Program-made: the position numbers and the translations under genes | Shown: positions 10,333-23,900 of the stretch, in pieces | Numbering within the stretch: position 1 is the stretch's first letter | How the letters are laid out: each line of letters opens with the position of its first letter | Origin: Dermatophagoides farinae | Taxonomy: Eukaryota > Arthropoda > Arachnida > Sarcoptiformes > Pyroglyphidae | Assembly (NCBI RefSeq): GCF_024713945.1 | Contig: NC_134678.1 | Coordinates: forward strand, 8,246,001-8,310,000 | Reading direction: 5' to 3' | DNA length: 64,000 nt | The notes under the pieces: generated by a model | Seen by the model: the letters and a program-made list of their open reading frames with translations, nothing else | The model's database searches: none | Told to the model about the DNA's origin: nothing

Positions 10333-12736
10333 TGTTATTGATGTATGGAAATTCAATTCAAATCAAATGTGGAAAAAGGGTTGCTTTTCGCAGAGTCAAG
10401 TCATCAGCACCTGCAAAAAATAGAGAAACAAATGATGAAATGATGAATGGACAGAAAAAACAACAACACAGAAACACCAGATGATAATAACAATTGGACA
10501 GTTCTATATAATGACTGTATAGTTAGGCAATGTAGACACCCATTAATCAAATTAAAATTTTTGACCAACGATTACTACCCAATTTAACCTTGAAACAAAA
10601 ATTGTTGTTCAACGGTAGGCAGGTAGGTAGGTGGTTAATCAAACATGCATGTGTATATTGAGTTTATGATACACATGACCAATTCGGGAAATTTCAACTA
10701 TTTAATTAATTTTTCTCTCCTTTTCTGACCTCAACGATGACCGCCAAGGAAAAAACGGGAAATGTGAAATGCAAAAAAATTCCCGTCTTTTCGACCAATG
10801 TATCTGTGTGTGTCAGTGACAGCACCCAACTAATTTTTTTCTTTCTTTCGTTTGGTTGATGACAAACCATCAAAAATGATTGGAAAGAAACGGTTTCGAT
10901 GCCGGTTTTATTTGCGGTGGTGGTAATTATTATTGTCGTAGTTGTCACTTGTCACACTGCCATTAATCCTGAATTGAAATCGAATCGAATCATCTGGAAT
11001 ATTGCATAATCCAGATGTACCATAATAGTACGAAAATTGATAATCCTCATTCCATGCATTAAGTTGACACCAATTTATATATTAGTAATTATAAAGCCAC
11101 ACAACCAACTTTTATTATTGCGAACCCTCAGACTTGAATCTTGATTGTAGGACTATGGTTGGTTTTGTCAAAAATAAAAAAGTAGTCACTTTCAATAATT
11201 TAGTGATAAACAAAGAAAAAACAAGCTAAAAGATGATGTTTAATTTATCACACACACTGGAAACAAAAATGTTTGCCTCATACTCAGGAAAAAATTATTC
11301 ATTCATTCATTCAATTTTAATTTAGTCAAAAAAAAATTGTATTCAAGGTCAAAAGGGAAAGATGATGAGGCTAAAATAGCATCACATCAAACGAAGACGT
11401 CAGATGATGATGATTATGAACCAAAATTAGCCAAAAAGGTAACAAACGAGGATAAAAGGATAATCTCACCGGTTTAGCAGCAACGATGATGTATAATTAC
11501 ACTATGTCAGATGGAAAAAGGTGTTTTTGTTTCGTCTGTTTCGTTTTGTTTCAATGTTTGTTTGTTTGATCAGGAATTATCATTATTATTAATCGATGAT
11601 CGAAACGATAAGATAAGAAAGTTTCAGAATCTATTTGTAAACACATACCTTGTTTTTTTTTGTAAAACTATTTATGGCCATAATTGATGTTATTATTATA
11701 AAGAAAATGATTTTAATTCAATGAAAATAGAGAAAAGAGAAACCATCAAAGATCATGGCCACGATTAAACCGTGTGATCATCAATCGATCGAATGTAAAG
11801 TTTGTCACAACATACCGGTGAATCGATTAATCGATTTCGGATTTTTCAAATTCGTTCATTCATTCATTCATTGAATCGAATCGAACTGGTTATCGATAAA
11901 TATAGACACAAAAACATTAAATGAAAACAAAAATGGAAAACTTGAGTCACGAATTTTGGATTTTTCTTGTTGATTCAAAAAATGATTGGAAATCATAATC
12001 ATCATCATCATCATTAGGCCGAAATGAATTTAATTTAATCGTTCGATCGATCTAATAATCACAAATGGTTTATTATGTCTCTCAATTAGATTTTTTATTA
12101 CTTTTTCAATCAAAAATGGATGATATATCAATAAATGTGTATTGTATTCGAATATAAGTCTGATTACAAAAGAACAAATCTATGAATTGATCATTAATGT
12201 AATCATCAAATTCATTTATCATCAACCAATAATTCAAGTAAGGAGGGTAATAATAAATCAACCAATCAAAAAGTCAAAAATTATTAGGCCAGGTATGTAG
12301 CAAAAAATTACGGAAGCATTCGTTTCCAAAAAAAACCCAACACACACATGTCATACATAAATAACAAATGACCGATATTTATCTCCGATATTGATGTGAT
12401 TACTGCTGTTCTTGTCAAATGGCCGAAAAAAAATTCAGCTTCAGCTAGACGGGGATAAAATTCTCGAATATTCATCCGAATACTGTATTAAATTTGTTGA
12501 TGATGATTTGCCATAAAAAAAGAGAAAAACAACCTTCACTGTGATGGAGAAACTTTTTTAGTTGTTGAATTTGATAATTCTTCTGTGTTATGAATTCATG
12601 ATGATCATTAAGTAATGAATCAATATTTGAAACATCATATATGAATAGAATCTGGATGGAAAAAAACTACCAAATGATTTTGTCATGATGCAATCAAAGA
12701 TTCTAATGTTCAATTGTTCAATTGATTTATGAAAAA
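10333..12736. other. Long intergenic region between divergent formin and DEK_C-like genes
   Basis: About 2.4 kb between two divergently transcribed genes. No ORF looks protein-like. There is a short GTAG/GGTA tandem near 10613-10632, ATTC repeats at about 11299-11314 and 11855-11871, and many GAT runs. It presumably holds both promoters. A gene with very short exons could be missed by eye. Confidence 0.4.
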
Positions 12737-13315
12737 ATGTCTAAAGCAGATAATAATAATGCTGATGATCATTATGAGTTGAAAAGTGAGCAAAATAAAT
12801 GTCGATTATTTATCGAACAAAAAGACGAATCATCATTATCTATTGATGATGGTATGATTGGAGAAATTATGGATGATATTCTAGCTAATAATGATCTAAA
12901 AAAATTAACACTAGATAATCTATTCAAAAAGGTTAATCAACATTTGAATGATCAATTTGGCCCAGATGGTTATCGCGCACCAAAAAGAATGGCAATAATG
13001 GCCATGATTCAAGAACGATTCAAACGAATGAACGGAAACGAACAAAGAGCCATTCAAACGGAATCATTTTCATCACGATCAACAAATGTTCCATCATCAT
13101 CCTTGATGCAAGGAATGATATTGACTCATGACAAATTTTCTAAATCCAATGATTCATCTAAGAATCGAAAATGTTGCAATCAACCTAACAGTGTATTTCG
13201 ACTCACCACACCGCCGGTACAGAAACAATCATCTATAGCTGGATGTTCCCCTGGAAGAAAATCAGAGAAAAAAGATGATGCAAAAAAGAAGCAAAAAGTC
13301 GTACGGTTCAAATGA
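12737..13315 (+). CDS. Small basic protein with a DEK_C-like helical domain
   Basis: A single-exon ORF; the first ATG of the frame is at 12737, giving 192 residues. Residues about 30-100 (GEIMDDILANNDLKKLTLDN, then LFKKVNQHLNDQFG, then PKRMAIMAMIQERF) resemble the DEK C-terminal fold, a three-helix DNA-binding module whose second helix usually carries the 'D-x-x-x-x-T' pattern seen here as NDLKKLTLDN. The C-terminal third is disordered and ends in a Lys-rich, NLS-like stretch (KKDDAKKKQKVVRFK). This suggests a nuclear, chromatin-associated protein. There is no SAP domain, so it is not a full DEK orthologue. DEK_C also occurs as a lone domain in other nuclear proteins. The domain assignment is by eye and tentative. 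Confidence 0.6.
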   Translation: MSKADNNNADDHYELKSEQNKCRLFIEQKDESSLSIDDGMIGEIMDDILANNDLKKLTLDNLFKKVNQHLNDQFGPDGYRAPKRMAIMAMIQERFKRMNGNEQRAIQTESFSSRSTNVPSSSLMQGMILTHDKFSKSNDSSKNRKCCNQPNSVFRLTTPPVQKQSSIAGCSPGRKSEKKDDAKKKQKVVRFK

Positions 13316-16300
13316 AAACAAAGAAAGATTGTCAAGGTCTAAAGAATTTTCTCATCCAAAAAAACATGATATTCGGTAAATGGACGTGACTTTTTGTCAG
13401 AATGATTTTTTTGTTTTTTTTTCTTCGTCATTTGGTTATTGCATATTGTGGTCAAACAATCTGACACAAACACACATGAATTATTTTATTTTGTATGTGG
13501 CTGCATAGATTAATAGTAGACACAGCCAGAAAAAAAACGCAAACAATAACAAACATTTGGTCGTTCTCGGTTGGTTTGTCATGTTTTTTTTGTTGTTTTT
13601 CGTTTTTGCTAAACAAAATGGCCAGTTTATCATCATCATTATGCGTGTAATGAAATCATTGAAACAATTCACTCAACATTAATGTTTTTTCTTTGTTCAT
13701 CATCATCATAAATATAAATCTCTAAGTAAGAATAAAACATTGATAATAAACTCTCACCTTTTTAAAAGTGATCCACAATGAATGATGATGATTTTTCTCA
13801 TGTGAAAAATGTTGGTGGTTTAAGTTGCACTGAAAACAAACACAAAATTCAACTCAAATGATTCAGAATCAATTCTGATGATTTGGTTTTGTTCAATCAG
13901 ATTTCATGGCCCATTGAATGAATTATTTCCGATACACCGGCATATTGGTGATTGATTGAAGGAAAGAAATTGATCATTTTCATTAGAATCATTGTCACGA
14001 TCTATATAATTAAAGTGAGAACTCCACAATAGAATATTATTAATTATTAGAATTTCACACACACAGCATATATGATGATAACCAAATGTTACATGTTTAA
14101 TGGCCGATGTTCAACACTTGAATGTCGTCGTCTTCGTCAATAAAAAACCACCACCACCATTTGTATGTCTCTATGTATGATCTAAACATATACAACATCG
14201 GAGGCTTTCTCTCATGAATGTTGATGCTGATGTTGATGTTGATTTTGATGATTATGATGCTTCTCATTATCATCAACATCAACAATCACCATGATAGCAA
14301 AAAAGGGCTCTAAAAGAGTCAGAGAGAGAGAATAAAGGCTGTAGTATTATGAGAATTTATTCGAATTTGTTTCAGAAATTGTTACCTTCATGATGATGAT
14401 GAGGATGAACGAAAAAAAAATTACGAAATTTACAACAAGTGGAATGAATATTTTTGCATTGATTGAAAAATATGGAGCAGAATTTTTCTTTGTTGTCGTT
14501 GAAACGTTCGTTCGAATCTTATACAACCTATCCGGTCAATAATTTGGACGTATGTCGAAATAGCAATCTTTTAGCACGTTTCGAATTCTTTGGATTTTTC
14601 ATTTAATTTTTTGAAAATTCATTTCCTTGTCAATTATCATCATTTTTGTTTTCATTCATTTTTCTACTAACTAAAATGATCATTAGCATCATTATTCAGG
14701 GACATTTATTATTCATCATGCTGTTGCTGCTGCTGAATCATCATCATATTTCACCAACCAATGTCAAATTGTTAAAAATGATTGAATTCACCGCCAACCA
14801 AACGTCAATCAATCGTTTCATTTGTCATTTTATCCAATCATAAATTTGAAATGAAACAAAACAAAACAAATTGTAAATCAAAATTCCACTAGTTGATAGT
14901 TCAAAAGGCCAAATGCCAACATATGTCAATCAATTGTAAATAAATTACAACATTGTGATGAATTGAATCTTTTTTTAAAAACATTGAATCACAATCATGG
15001 ATCATGGATTTGACCTAATTTAATTAAGATTACAATGTTTGTTTTCTGATAATTTTCATTTCATTTAATTAACCTTCAACTGTCGAACAGAGATGAACAA
15101 ATCGAGAATTCAATGCTCGTTATCTTGTGAGGAACAAGGACAAGCAAAACAAGAAAACCATAAAAACGTCAATGGACATGTGACAAATTGAATGGAATTG
15201 AATCATTTATCATGTCAATTTGTGTTGACAAATGTTTGTTTTTTAAATCCACTGCCTTATTTGATCATGCATTTATCGATGTAATTATCAATTTTGGGTG
15301 ACCACCATTTCTCCCATTTCTACTTGTGAACAACAACAACAATAAACAACGAATCAAACGAAGCAATTCATCCACATGAATCTTCAGTCATCAATTTTCG
15401 GTTACGCAATTTTGATTTTGAATTCAATATGTTTTATTCAACCATTTGGAAAAATTTTGATGACATTTTTGCCTTTAGTAAAATCTGTGATTTCTACAAC
15501 TATACACAATGTATATGGATCGAATATTATGATTTGATGATGAGAGATGGAAATGAAAACAATAGCCCACAACATCAACATGTTTTCAATACATATGTTT
15601 TTGTTTATTGTTATTGTTATCAAAAGTTTGTTTACAAAGATTTTTATAGTTGGAAAAATTCAAACTTGTTTTTTTTCATTTGAATTTTATTATAGAATTA
15701 TCGAATGAAAATTTAATGGCACAATCGATCGATCCTGGTGTTTTTATTATGGTTATTTTCGCAACTAAACAAATGGGTCAGATGACGATGGTGTTGAAAA
15801 ATCCAAATAAAACCCAAATCTATCAGTAAGTGATCAAGTTGCTAGATATATTGGACCATCATTGTCATATTCGTTCGGTCCTGCATTTTCCGGGTTTGAA
15901 TCATTCGTACATTTTTACAACGAAAGGTGTCAACATCAAAATCATAATGGGGCCATAAAATGTACACACACACACACACACCGTTTCATCTAATATTTGA
16001 TCATTTTCAAAACTTTTCTTGGATGCTAATTGTGTATGTTTCCAGTTTCAACATCTATTGAAAACTGCCCACGTCTTGTTACTTCTATTTTTATTTTCTC
16101 AATCCATGGCCATCATTGTCACAATCTATCATCATCATCATTGAATGAGCATACATTTTCAGTAACAAGCTACTGGGTAAAGAAGAAAAAAATTCATATC
16201 ATTACTATTCAATACTTTTATATGTCAGATCAAATAAATCAATCAAAAATTAGTCAATTCAAATGTCCAGGAAGTAATTTCCAGCATCAGATGGCCAACA

Positions 16301-17660
16301 TATTGATGTCATAATTTTTTGCTCGACTAATCAACTCACAATCATCATCATCATCAACATTAATTAATTGGCCTTGTATATATATGGGTTGTGTAATGTC
16401 ATTTTTAGCATCATCAACCAAGTCATTTGCTTCTGCATATTATCAGTATCATTATTCATTATTTCGTTTATCTTTCTCAGAACAGATCACATCATCATAA
16501 TTGAATGAATGGAATGACTCAGTCAGTCATATCTTTCATTGATGATGATGATTCAATTTGACATTGGAAAATGATAAATTAAAAGTGATTATTGTGCCAT
16601 TCTTACACACACCTCAATGACCATTATTTCAATTTGGATTTCCGACAATGAAATGAATCATTCAAATTCACTTTATGTCCGGCTCAATGTTTTTTTAGTC
16701 GCATTTAGCTTCCCATTTTTAAATTCAATTCATTTCTCCCACACAACCACTCATTTGCTATCGAAAAGTAACACAAATTTATTGTGTTCCATTTATAGAA
16801 AAAATCAGTTACGTATCGTATACGAGGAGCAAGAAATGAAGAAAATTTAACAACAACAACAACAAATATTCATAATTTAATTTCATCGTTTATTAATATC
16901 ATTCTAATACATTGCCAAGAATATCGTCGTTTGTATTGGAATCGAATCTAAAACCTCCTTCAAATATTGATCATCATCATCATCATCATTTTTATTCGAA
17001 ATGAATTTCACAACTATAAATAATTATCACCATCAATTCAATTCAATTCAATTCCATTCCATTGAATGGAGAAAAAAGGTGCATCATTGTTTCCAACACG
17101 GTATTTTGTTTGAATGTGGCCAATATATGCTGTTGATGATAATCGAAAATCATAATCATAATCATCATCCTTATAGTTATATCATCATCATCGACAGACG
17201 ACAATCGAAACGAATGTTGATGACCTTCATGTATTTGTGCTCACACACAATAAAGTTATCATTTCAATTGATCATAAGGATCGCCTACGCCGCTCTACTA
17301 TTCATTTTCAACATTTATTATGTCATCAATGGTGAATTATTAGTGGTTTTTTTAAAATTTCACACTTGAATCCAAAAAAAAAAATTACGTACGTCTGTGA
17401 ATTTTGGACCATCGATTGAAAAGACAATTGTCTAATCATCTGATCATCATCAATGGTCATGATGAACTTTCATTATCATTATCGAACATCTATCGCAGTT
17501 AAGAACACGTGCTGTTGAACTTGATGATAATCATGATGATGATGTGCACGATTTTTATTGTTTTTTAAAATTAAAATTCAAACAAAAACGAAAAACCATG
17601 TTTTTGTTTTCCAAAAAAACAATTAAGCAGTGAATTAATGTCTAATTAGAATGAAATTAT
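13316..17660. other. 4.3-kb gene-poor region
   Basis: Nothing clearly coding on either strand; ORFs here are rich in Ile/Phe/His/Asn and look like translated AT-rich DNA. It contains a (CA)n tract at about 15963-15980, an (AG)n tract near 14322-14331, ATTCA/ATTCC repeats near 17036-17060 and repeated ATC runs. A TGACTCAGTCA sequence near 16514, close to an AP-1/Maf-type site, may be chance. It may hold distal regulatory DNA or a non-coding transcript. Confidence 0.4.
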
Positions 17661-19543
17661 TTATGATGTTGTTTTCTCTAGATTACTTTTATCCGTTTCT
17701 TGAAGATTTTCTGGGAAATCCACACGCATTGAATGATGTTCAGGCAATGGTTTTGACCAAAGGGTATCACGAAGTGGTTTAGGTCGTCGTTTCGTATCCG
17801 GATATGGATTCGGTACATTTAATGGATGAACATCGGCCGATAATCGTGGCCATTTTGGTCTATCAAGATCGGCATTATTATTGTATGGCAAAATGGCCGA
17901 TGATGCTCTTAGGCCACGAAAGCGGCCAACCTGCGATCGTTTACGGATGAGTGTTGATTTCAACCAATCCGGTGTATTTGGTGGATGTGGATGTATGTGC
18001 GGAAATTTTGGCCGACCTTCCCATGTTGGAAACATTTTATCCGTATCATATGATTCCATTGGATTGATCGATTTTAATCGTTCCAATAGGACTTCTTTCG
18101 ACAGGTCTTTTTGATGACGGAAAGCATCCAAATATCTATGGTGAAATGTCAGTGAAACGGATCAATATCGAATAGCACAATAATTTGTGAAAAACACTTA
18201 CAGGTTAAAAGGAGCTCTTGCTGGATATTGAAGCTGATTGAATTGAGTGGATTGTTTCGGGAAAATGTATTCATAAGTTGGACATCGCATATCTGAGAAA
18301 AATGAAAAAAGTGACAATCCCTATGAAAACAATCATATATTCAGGATATAATCATGTAATTACTTAGAACATTATGAAAAATGGATTTACAACAATCACT
18401 CCAGGTTGTCTGAAACCAGGATAACCCAATGGGTTTGATATGGACATTCGGATTGCTGGTCGAACATTCGGACATGAATGCTAAGCCATTGAATTTTCTT
18501 CGACCAAGGTCAAAATCTGTTATTCGTCCCAATTTTTCAATTCTACGATCCGATTGAAACAAAACGAGTGCATAACGATGATAACCAAGACCACGAATAG
18601 CATAAACAGGCAGATAATCAATAACCGTATCATAAGTGGTTTTATCGCCATCACGAGAAATATTCGTTATCATCCAATGACAAACACCGGCATCGGCAAA
18701 ATGTGAATCCAGATTGACTAGAGCTAATGTATAAAGATTTGGGTCCATTTTTTCACCGCTATTTATTGTCACCAGATCGGATGACAACAATTCGTTGGCA
18801 TCAAAATCACCATCATTTATTCCCGACGTATTGATTTGAATTCGAGGTGGTAGTCGACCATATTCTGCTGGTATAAGATTACCACGAAATGATTTCAGAT
18901 AGCTTACCTCTCCTCCTTCATTGCTTTGGTCAGTGGATGATGAGAATGTGGCCGTGATCGGTACTAGTGGACTGAATTCATACAATTCTCTATGTTCGAA
19001 TCGATGAAATTTAACTTGATCTTTAGCATTGGCTGCAATCAATTCCTCACAGGTTTCATTCACAAATGGTTCCTGGAAAAATAAATCACGATATATAGCA
19101 TAGTGATGAGCAAGTTGAATGGTCGATTCAATGTATTGTTGAGTGAATGGATAATATGATGATAGTCTATCATAATCTTCACGACTTAATTTGATGTCCT
19201 TGCCATCATCATCTTCATCAAACTCTTCATCCTTTTCGTTGGTCGCTTTCGCATCGCTTCGTTGTCGCAAAACAATATTACCGGCTTGATTTAGAAAACT
19301 TTGATAGAGTTTTGTGCTCTCATCAAAGCCAATATTTTTTGTTCTAATTGGATTATCATAATAGTTGATTCTATCGAGTTTTTGTCGAATGGTTGCATAT
19401 TCATTTGGCGGCTTATCGATGATCAGTTCTTCCAAACCGACTTCACTTGATGTACCTGGACGTGAATGTCGTTTGCTCAGATTGCTGGAACTATGTATCC
19501 ATCTATAATTGGATCCAGGACCTGAACGAATAACCCGGAACAT
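17661..19543 (-). CDS. MRPL38: Mitochondrial ribosomal protein L38 (PEBP fold)
   Basis: Three exons: 19543-18364, 18292-18202 and 18135-17661, 581 residues. The N-terminus MFRVIRSGPGSNYRWIHSSS is a typical mitochondrial presequence. The middle carries the phosphatidylethanolamine-binding-protein-like core: LYTALALVNLDSHF-type strand, VCHWMITNISRDG, YLPVYAIRGLGYHRYALVLF and IGLSWFQTTWSDC. The short second exon continues NMRCPTYEYIFPKQ, and the third begins YLDAFRHQKDLS, matching the human LDMREPVFEF and RYLDRYRD segments. MRPL38 sits in the central protuberance of the mitochondrial large subunit. This copy is about 200 residues longer than human, partly from a basic, Pro-rich C-terminal extension of about 140 residues (RPKFPHIHPHPPNTPDW). 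It lies head to head with RPL19, 495 bp between start codons. Confidence 0.92.
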
Positions 19544-20038
19544 TTTTTCTAGAGATTAGAAAATGCAATTCAATTCAATTCATCACAAATAAATAAATCT
19601 CGAACATATGCTTTGAGTCATTCATAAAATATGTAAAACTGTTTTCTAACCACAAAATTTCTAATGCTCGGAAATTCAAATGCAAATTTCAAAAGCAAAA
19701 TTAGCAAGCCATAAAAATTATTCTGAATTCTGTTTTCTTGTAATCTTTTATGCGTTAAAAATTTCCATTGAGATATCAGATAGGTTTGAAAATATTGAAA
19801 TCACAATTTCGAAACATCTTCTATGAAGGGCCAATATATTTTGTCATGCGCATCGAGTGACAGTGAAGAATCCACGCTGTTTCTGCCACACACACATTTG
19901 ATATCCGTCGTTTCCTTTTACGTTTGCTTTACGTTTTTGTGTGGTGGTCTCGCACTCTGTGTGTGTGTGTGTTTGTTTGTGTGCATATTTAGTGTTTTCA
20001 TTTTCATTTCGTTTTTGATCCACTTTGTGATTATCACG
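19544..20038. promoter_or_regulatory. Divergent promoter region between MRPL38 and RPL19
   Basis: The start codons of the two genes point away from each other across 495 bp, so both promoters and 5' untranslated regions must lie here. Pyrimidine-rich stretches at about 19912-19935 (CGTTTCCTTTTACG, then CTTTACGTTTTTG) lie upstream of the RPL19 ATG and could supply a terminal-oligopyrimidine start typical of ribosomal-protein genes. A (GT)n tract follows at about 19960-19982. Confidence 0.55.
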
Positions 20039-20762
20039 ATGAGGTAAATTTATTCATATTCGTAAAATAATCAAGTATATATTTGACATGAAAAATATTC
20101 ATTCAATTCCATTCTAGTTCTTTGGGTCTACAAAAACGTTTGGCCGCTGCTGTGCTCAAATGTGGCCGAAACAAAGTTTGGCTTGATCCAAACGAAAATG
20201 GTGAAATTTCCAATGCCAATTCTCGACAAAACATCCGTAAATTGATCAAGGATGGTTTGATCATTCGAAAACCAGTAGCTGTACATTCACGAGCACGTGT
20301 TCGCCGTAATGCTGAAGCTCGTCGCAAAGGCCGACACACTGGCCCCGGTAAACGAAAAGGTACGGCTAATGCTCGAATGCCGGTCAAAGTTTTATGGATT
20401 CGTCGAATGCGTGTGCTTCGTCGATTATTGAAGAAATATCGGGAAAACAAAAAAATCGATCGCCATCTTTATCATGAATTGTACATGAAATCTAAGGGTA
20501 ATGTTTTCAAAAACAAACGTGTCCTCATGGAATACATTCACAAGAAGAAGGTTGAGAAATTGCGACAGAAACAATTGAAGTAAGAAATGATTATTTATCA
20601 ATCATCATCATTGTAAAATAATTTTTCCTTCCCAACAGTGAAATGGCTGAAATCCGCCGACAAAAAGCCAGAGAACGTCAAAAGCGCCGTGAAGAACGAC
20701 AAAAAACGAAATTACAAGAGGCAAGAGATATGTATCAAAAAGAAGATGGTGGTGACAAATAG
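20039..20762 (+). CDS. RpL19: Cytosolic 60S ribosomal protein L19
   Basis: Three exons: 20039-20043 (ATGAG only), 20118-20579 and 20639-20762, encoding 196 residues, the usual eukaryotic length. The protein reads [20 protein letters not shown], then [59 protein letters not shown] and [20 protein letters not shown], all diagnostic of L19. It ends in the long charged C-terminal helix ([18 protein letters not shown]). The start codon is inside a tiny first coding exon, a common layout for ribosomal-protein genes. The third exon carries the last 40 residues, which a reader taking only the long ORF would lose. The role is structural in the 60S subunit, including the eB13 intersubunit bridge. Confidence 0.97.
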
Positions 20763-20852
20763 ATTGGCTTACGGGCTTTTTTTTGTATTTTTGTGAACAA
20801 TTTCTAAACAAATTTAATATAACCATCAAACCATTTGAATTGGAAAGTGAAA

Positions 20853-20858
20853 AATAAA
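20853..20858 (+). terminator. Polyadenylation signal AATAAA of RPL19
   Basis: A canonical AATAAA lies 90 bp after the RPL19 stop codon and is followed by A-rich sequence. A further ATAAA-type motif follows near 20866. Confidence 0.6.
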
Positions 20859-20994
20859 ATTAAAAAATAAAAAAAAAAAAACAATTGGCGATCATCATTT
20901 TTGATTTTTGATTTTTATTATTCAACTTTTATTCAAAAACATCAAAGGCAATGTGATGACTTAAATGTACAGTAATAATATATGCAATTTGGCG

Positions 20995-23900
20995 TTACTT
21001 TAAACAATTCATTGATCGACCACAATTACCCCAGAAACTAAGCAAAACCGGTAGCAGCACTAATCCATGCAATGCACCAATGATGACGATACCCAAATAC
21101 ATACGAAAATAGAAAATTTGAAATATATCCGATGGTGAAAAGGCAAGGATAAGGATGCCGAAAAATTTTGTCATCGTAATACCAGACATGACTGAGCTAC
21201 CCATTTCGGCAAGTCCATATTGTGCGCGTAATACGCTTGTCGATTCGTTCGATAATGATGTAGCACGGGCAATATGTGCACAGAATTCTACGGATATTCC
21301 AATACTCTACAGACGAAATAGAACATGAGTGGTGTGTGTGGTAACGAAACGATCATAGTTTTTTGTTGAATTACATACCATGACAAGATTGACTAATGCT
21401 ACAGCATTCAATGAAATTGCCCAGAAATACATTAAACCCAGCATGTTCACTATGATACACAGGATTGTCACAACAATGGTAAACGATGTAATAAAATCGA
21501 ATGATAAAAATACGAATGTGACAATAAATATGGCCAACAAAGCGAAAATGATATTTTTCAATGATTCCGACCAAATGGTTAGATATTGTTCGTAGAAAAC
21601 GTAGAAAAAACTATAAGGAAATACTTCAACATCCGATTCATCACCATTTGTTTGCATAATCAATTCCCGAAGTGCTTCGGTAATACTTTCCGATATAACA
21701 CGTGCATTCTGTAGTGCACGAGTAAAATCTTTGGAATGTTGTAATGGAATATGATAGGTCATAAAATATGATGAATGAATTGCATCGCCTTCGGTAAGGC
21801 TCATTGCATGTAAATAACTTGGCCGTCCACTATGTTGAAACAATGAAATGGTGAAAATCAATCTATTGGTTCATCACCATATTCACTTACCCTTTAGCAC
21901 AAATTGCATTCGGTATATCACTGACAAAAAATTCCAAATACGGATGATAAAATTTATCCGGCCTTATACGTTGATGATTAGTGTAATTATAGCACCAATC
22001 ATCTGAATCATATTCTATTGGATCTTCACTGCAAACAATATCGCATGCTTGACAATCGTTTGATTTATCTAAAGAATGAATAATGAATAGTTTTGGATTA
22101 GATTCAAAACTCTGAATAATAGAACCACATATACCTGTGGATGGACAAAACGTTCCGTTTGGATATGTTCGACAACATTGTCCGGATGATGCCCATAACA
22201 GGTAATCATCGATCCAACTATTGGCAGCAGCCGGTACTAAATAGCTAATTTCAGATTGATTTGCAGCCTGTGCCAACATATTAACGATGGAATAACTGGA
22301 ACAACCACTTTGTGAACAAATTAGATTCTGATTGGCCGAATAATTGAAACCGGCATCACTTTTGACCACAAAATATACTGGTGGACCGACTTTAAGTTTG
22401 TGGATTTGAGCATCGAAAAATTTCAATACATAAGAATCGGATGGCATTGAATAAAGTTGTTCGAGACCAATGTCGATTTTATGTATGACGGATATGGAAA
22501 CCGATAACCAGGCCAAAAATAAGAGCATTACGGTCAAACGATTCTGACTTTTCATTAGAAATGGAGCGAAAATGTTGCTGAAAAATGAATAAAGTAAACC
22601 ATCGTTTTTATGATTACTTTCATCGCCTGATTGATTTGATTGTGATTCATTACTAGATCTTTGGCGTGATTTTTTTCCTTGTTTGAAATATAAAATCTCC
22701 CAACGATTATCATCATGACGACGGATATCCCAAACCAATATTGGAACAAAAATCAACATTTGAAAGATGAATGCAATGAGCAATGCTATTCCAGCATTTA
22801 TAGCAAATATTCGCACCGCAGGCATCGGTATAAGGGCGCCAAGAAAAAAACATGTAGATTCCGCAACGGCAGCCAATAGAATGGATGGAGCAACATTATA
22901 CATCAAACTTTGCATTCGTTGTTCCAATCGTTCTTGATAGGATAAATTACTGCTTTCTTGTTCAATCGAGCTTCGGTCGGAATGACGAACCAATAGGAAA
23001 ATATTATCCACACCAACAGCTAATACTAGGAATGGGATTACTTCCATTATGATCAATGTAGAATGAACACCCGAATAGCAGAGTAGACCAATTGATGAGA
23101 GAACCGATAACAATACGATCAATACACCAACCAGTCCAAGAACAATTTTCGAATCAATCTAAACAATCAATCAATCAATCAATTAATTCAATGAGATAAT
23201 GTGATCATGAATGTTGGTTGTTTGTTACCAATAATCGATGAATGTTGGTAAAATCGCCCAACGATATGGTTATATAGAAAAACATGACAATGTAGCTAAT
23301 GGCAATGGTAAATTTATTCGAATTTCCTAGTCGTTCTATTTCGTCTTCGATTGATCGCTAGAAGCCATTTGAATCAAAATAGATGATTAATTAATTAACA
23401 CTTGATTAAATTTTTCAATTTTCGAATGAAATAAATTTACCTCTGAATAGAAAGCAATATCAATGATTGGATCATCAAATTCGAACAATAAATCAAGGAA
23501 TTTCTTTTCCCATTTCAATGCATTGACGTTATCCTCATCCTGGATTGCATTGTTGAGTGTTAATGTGAATGCTAAAGCTTTGGCCTGATAATAGCCATTA
23601 CCATGATAATCGGCTAATGCAATATGCGGGAATATTGGTCCACCATATGGAGCCAGACAGGAAATACCAGTGTCACTCAAATGAAATGGATTCGATATAC
23701 AGGTACGAAATGTTTCAAGATAATTGTCATTTTCCAATGCTGAACGTTTGTTTTGAAACCATCCTAATGCCGATTGTACCATACAGACTGTATTCTCCAT
23801 TGGCGAATAGCAGATATCTTCCACTCGTAATATGGTTCCATTGTCATCTTCGATTGTTAGACTCATGATCTGTTGTTGTAGATCGAAAAATCGTAGCAGA

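Noticed and set aside
10981-11026. Short inverted repeat CATCTGGA ... TCCAGATG
   Set aside because: Only eight paired bases; expected by chance in a window of this length.
17001-17369. 122-codon plus-strand ORF in the gene-poor block
   Set aside because: His/Ile/Asn-rich, built from ATTCA and ATC repeats; no recognisable domain or splice partners.
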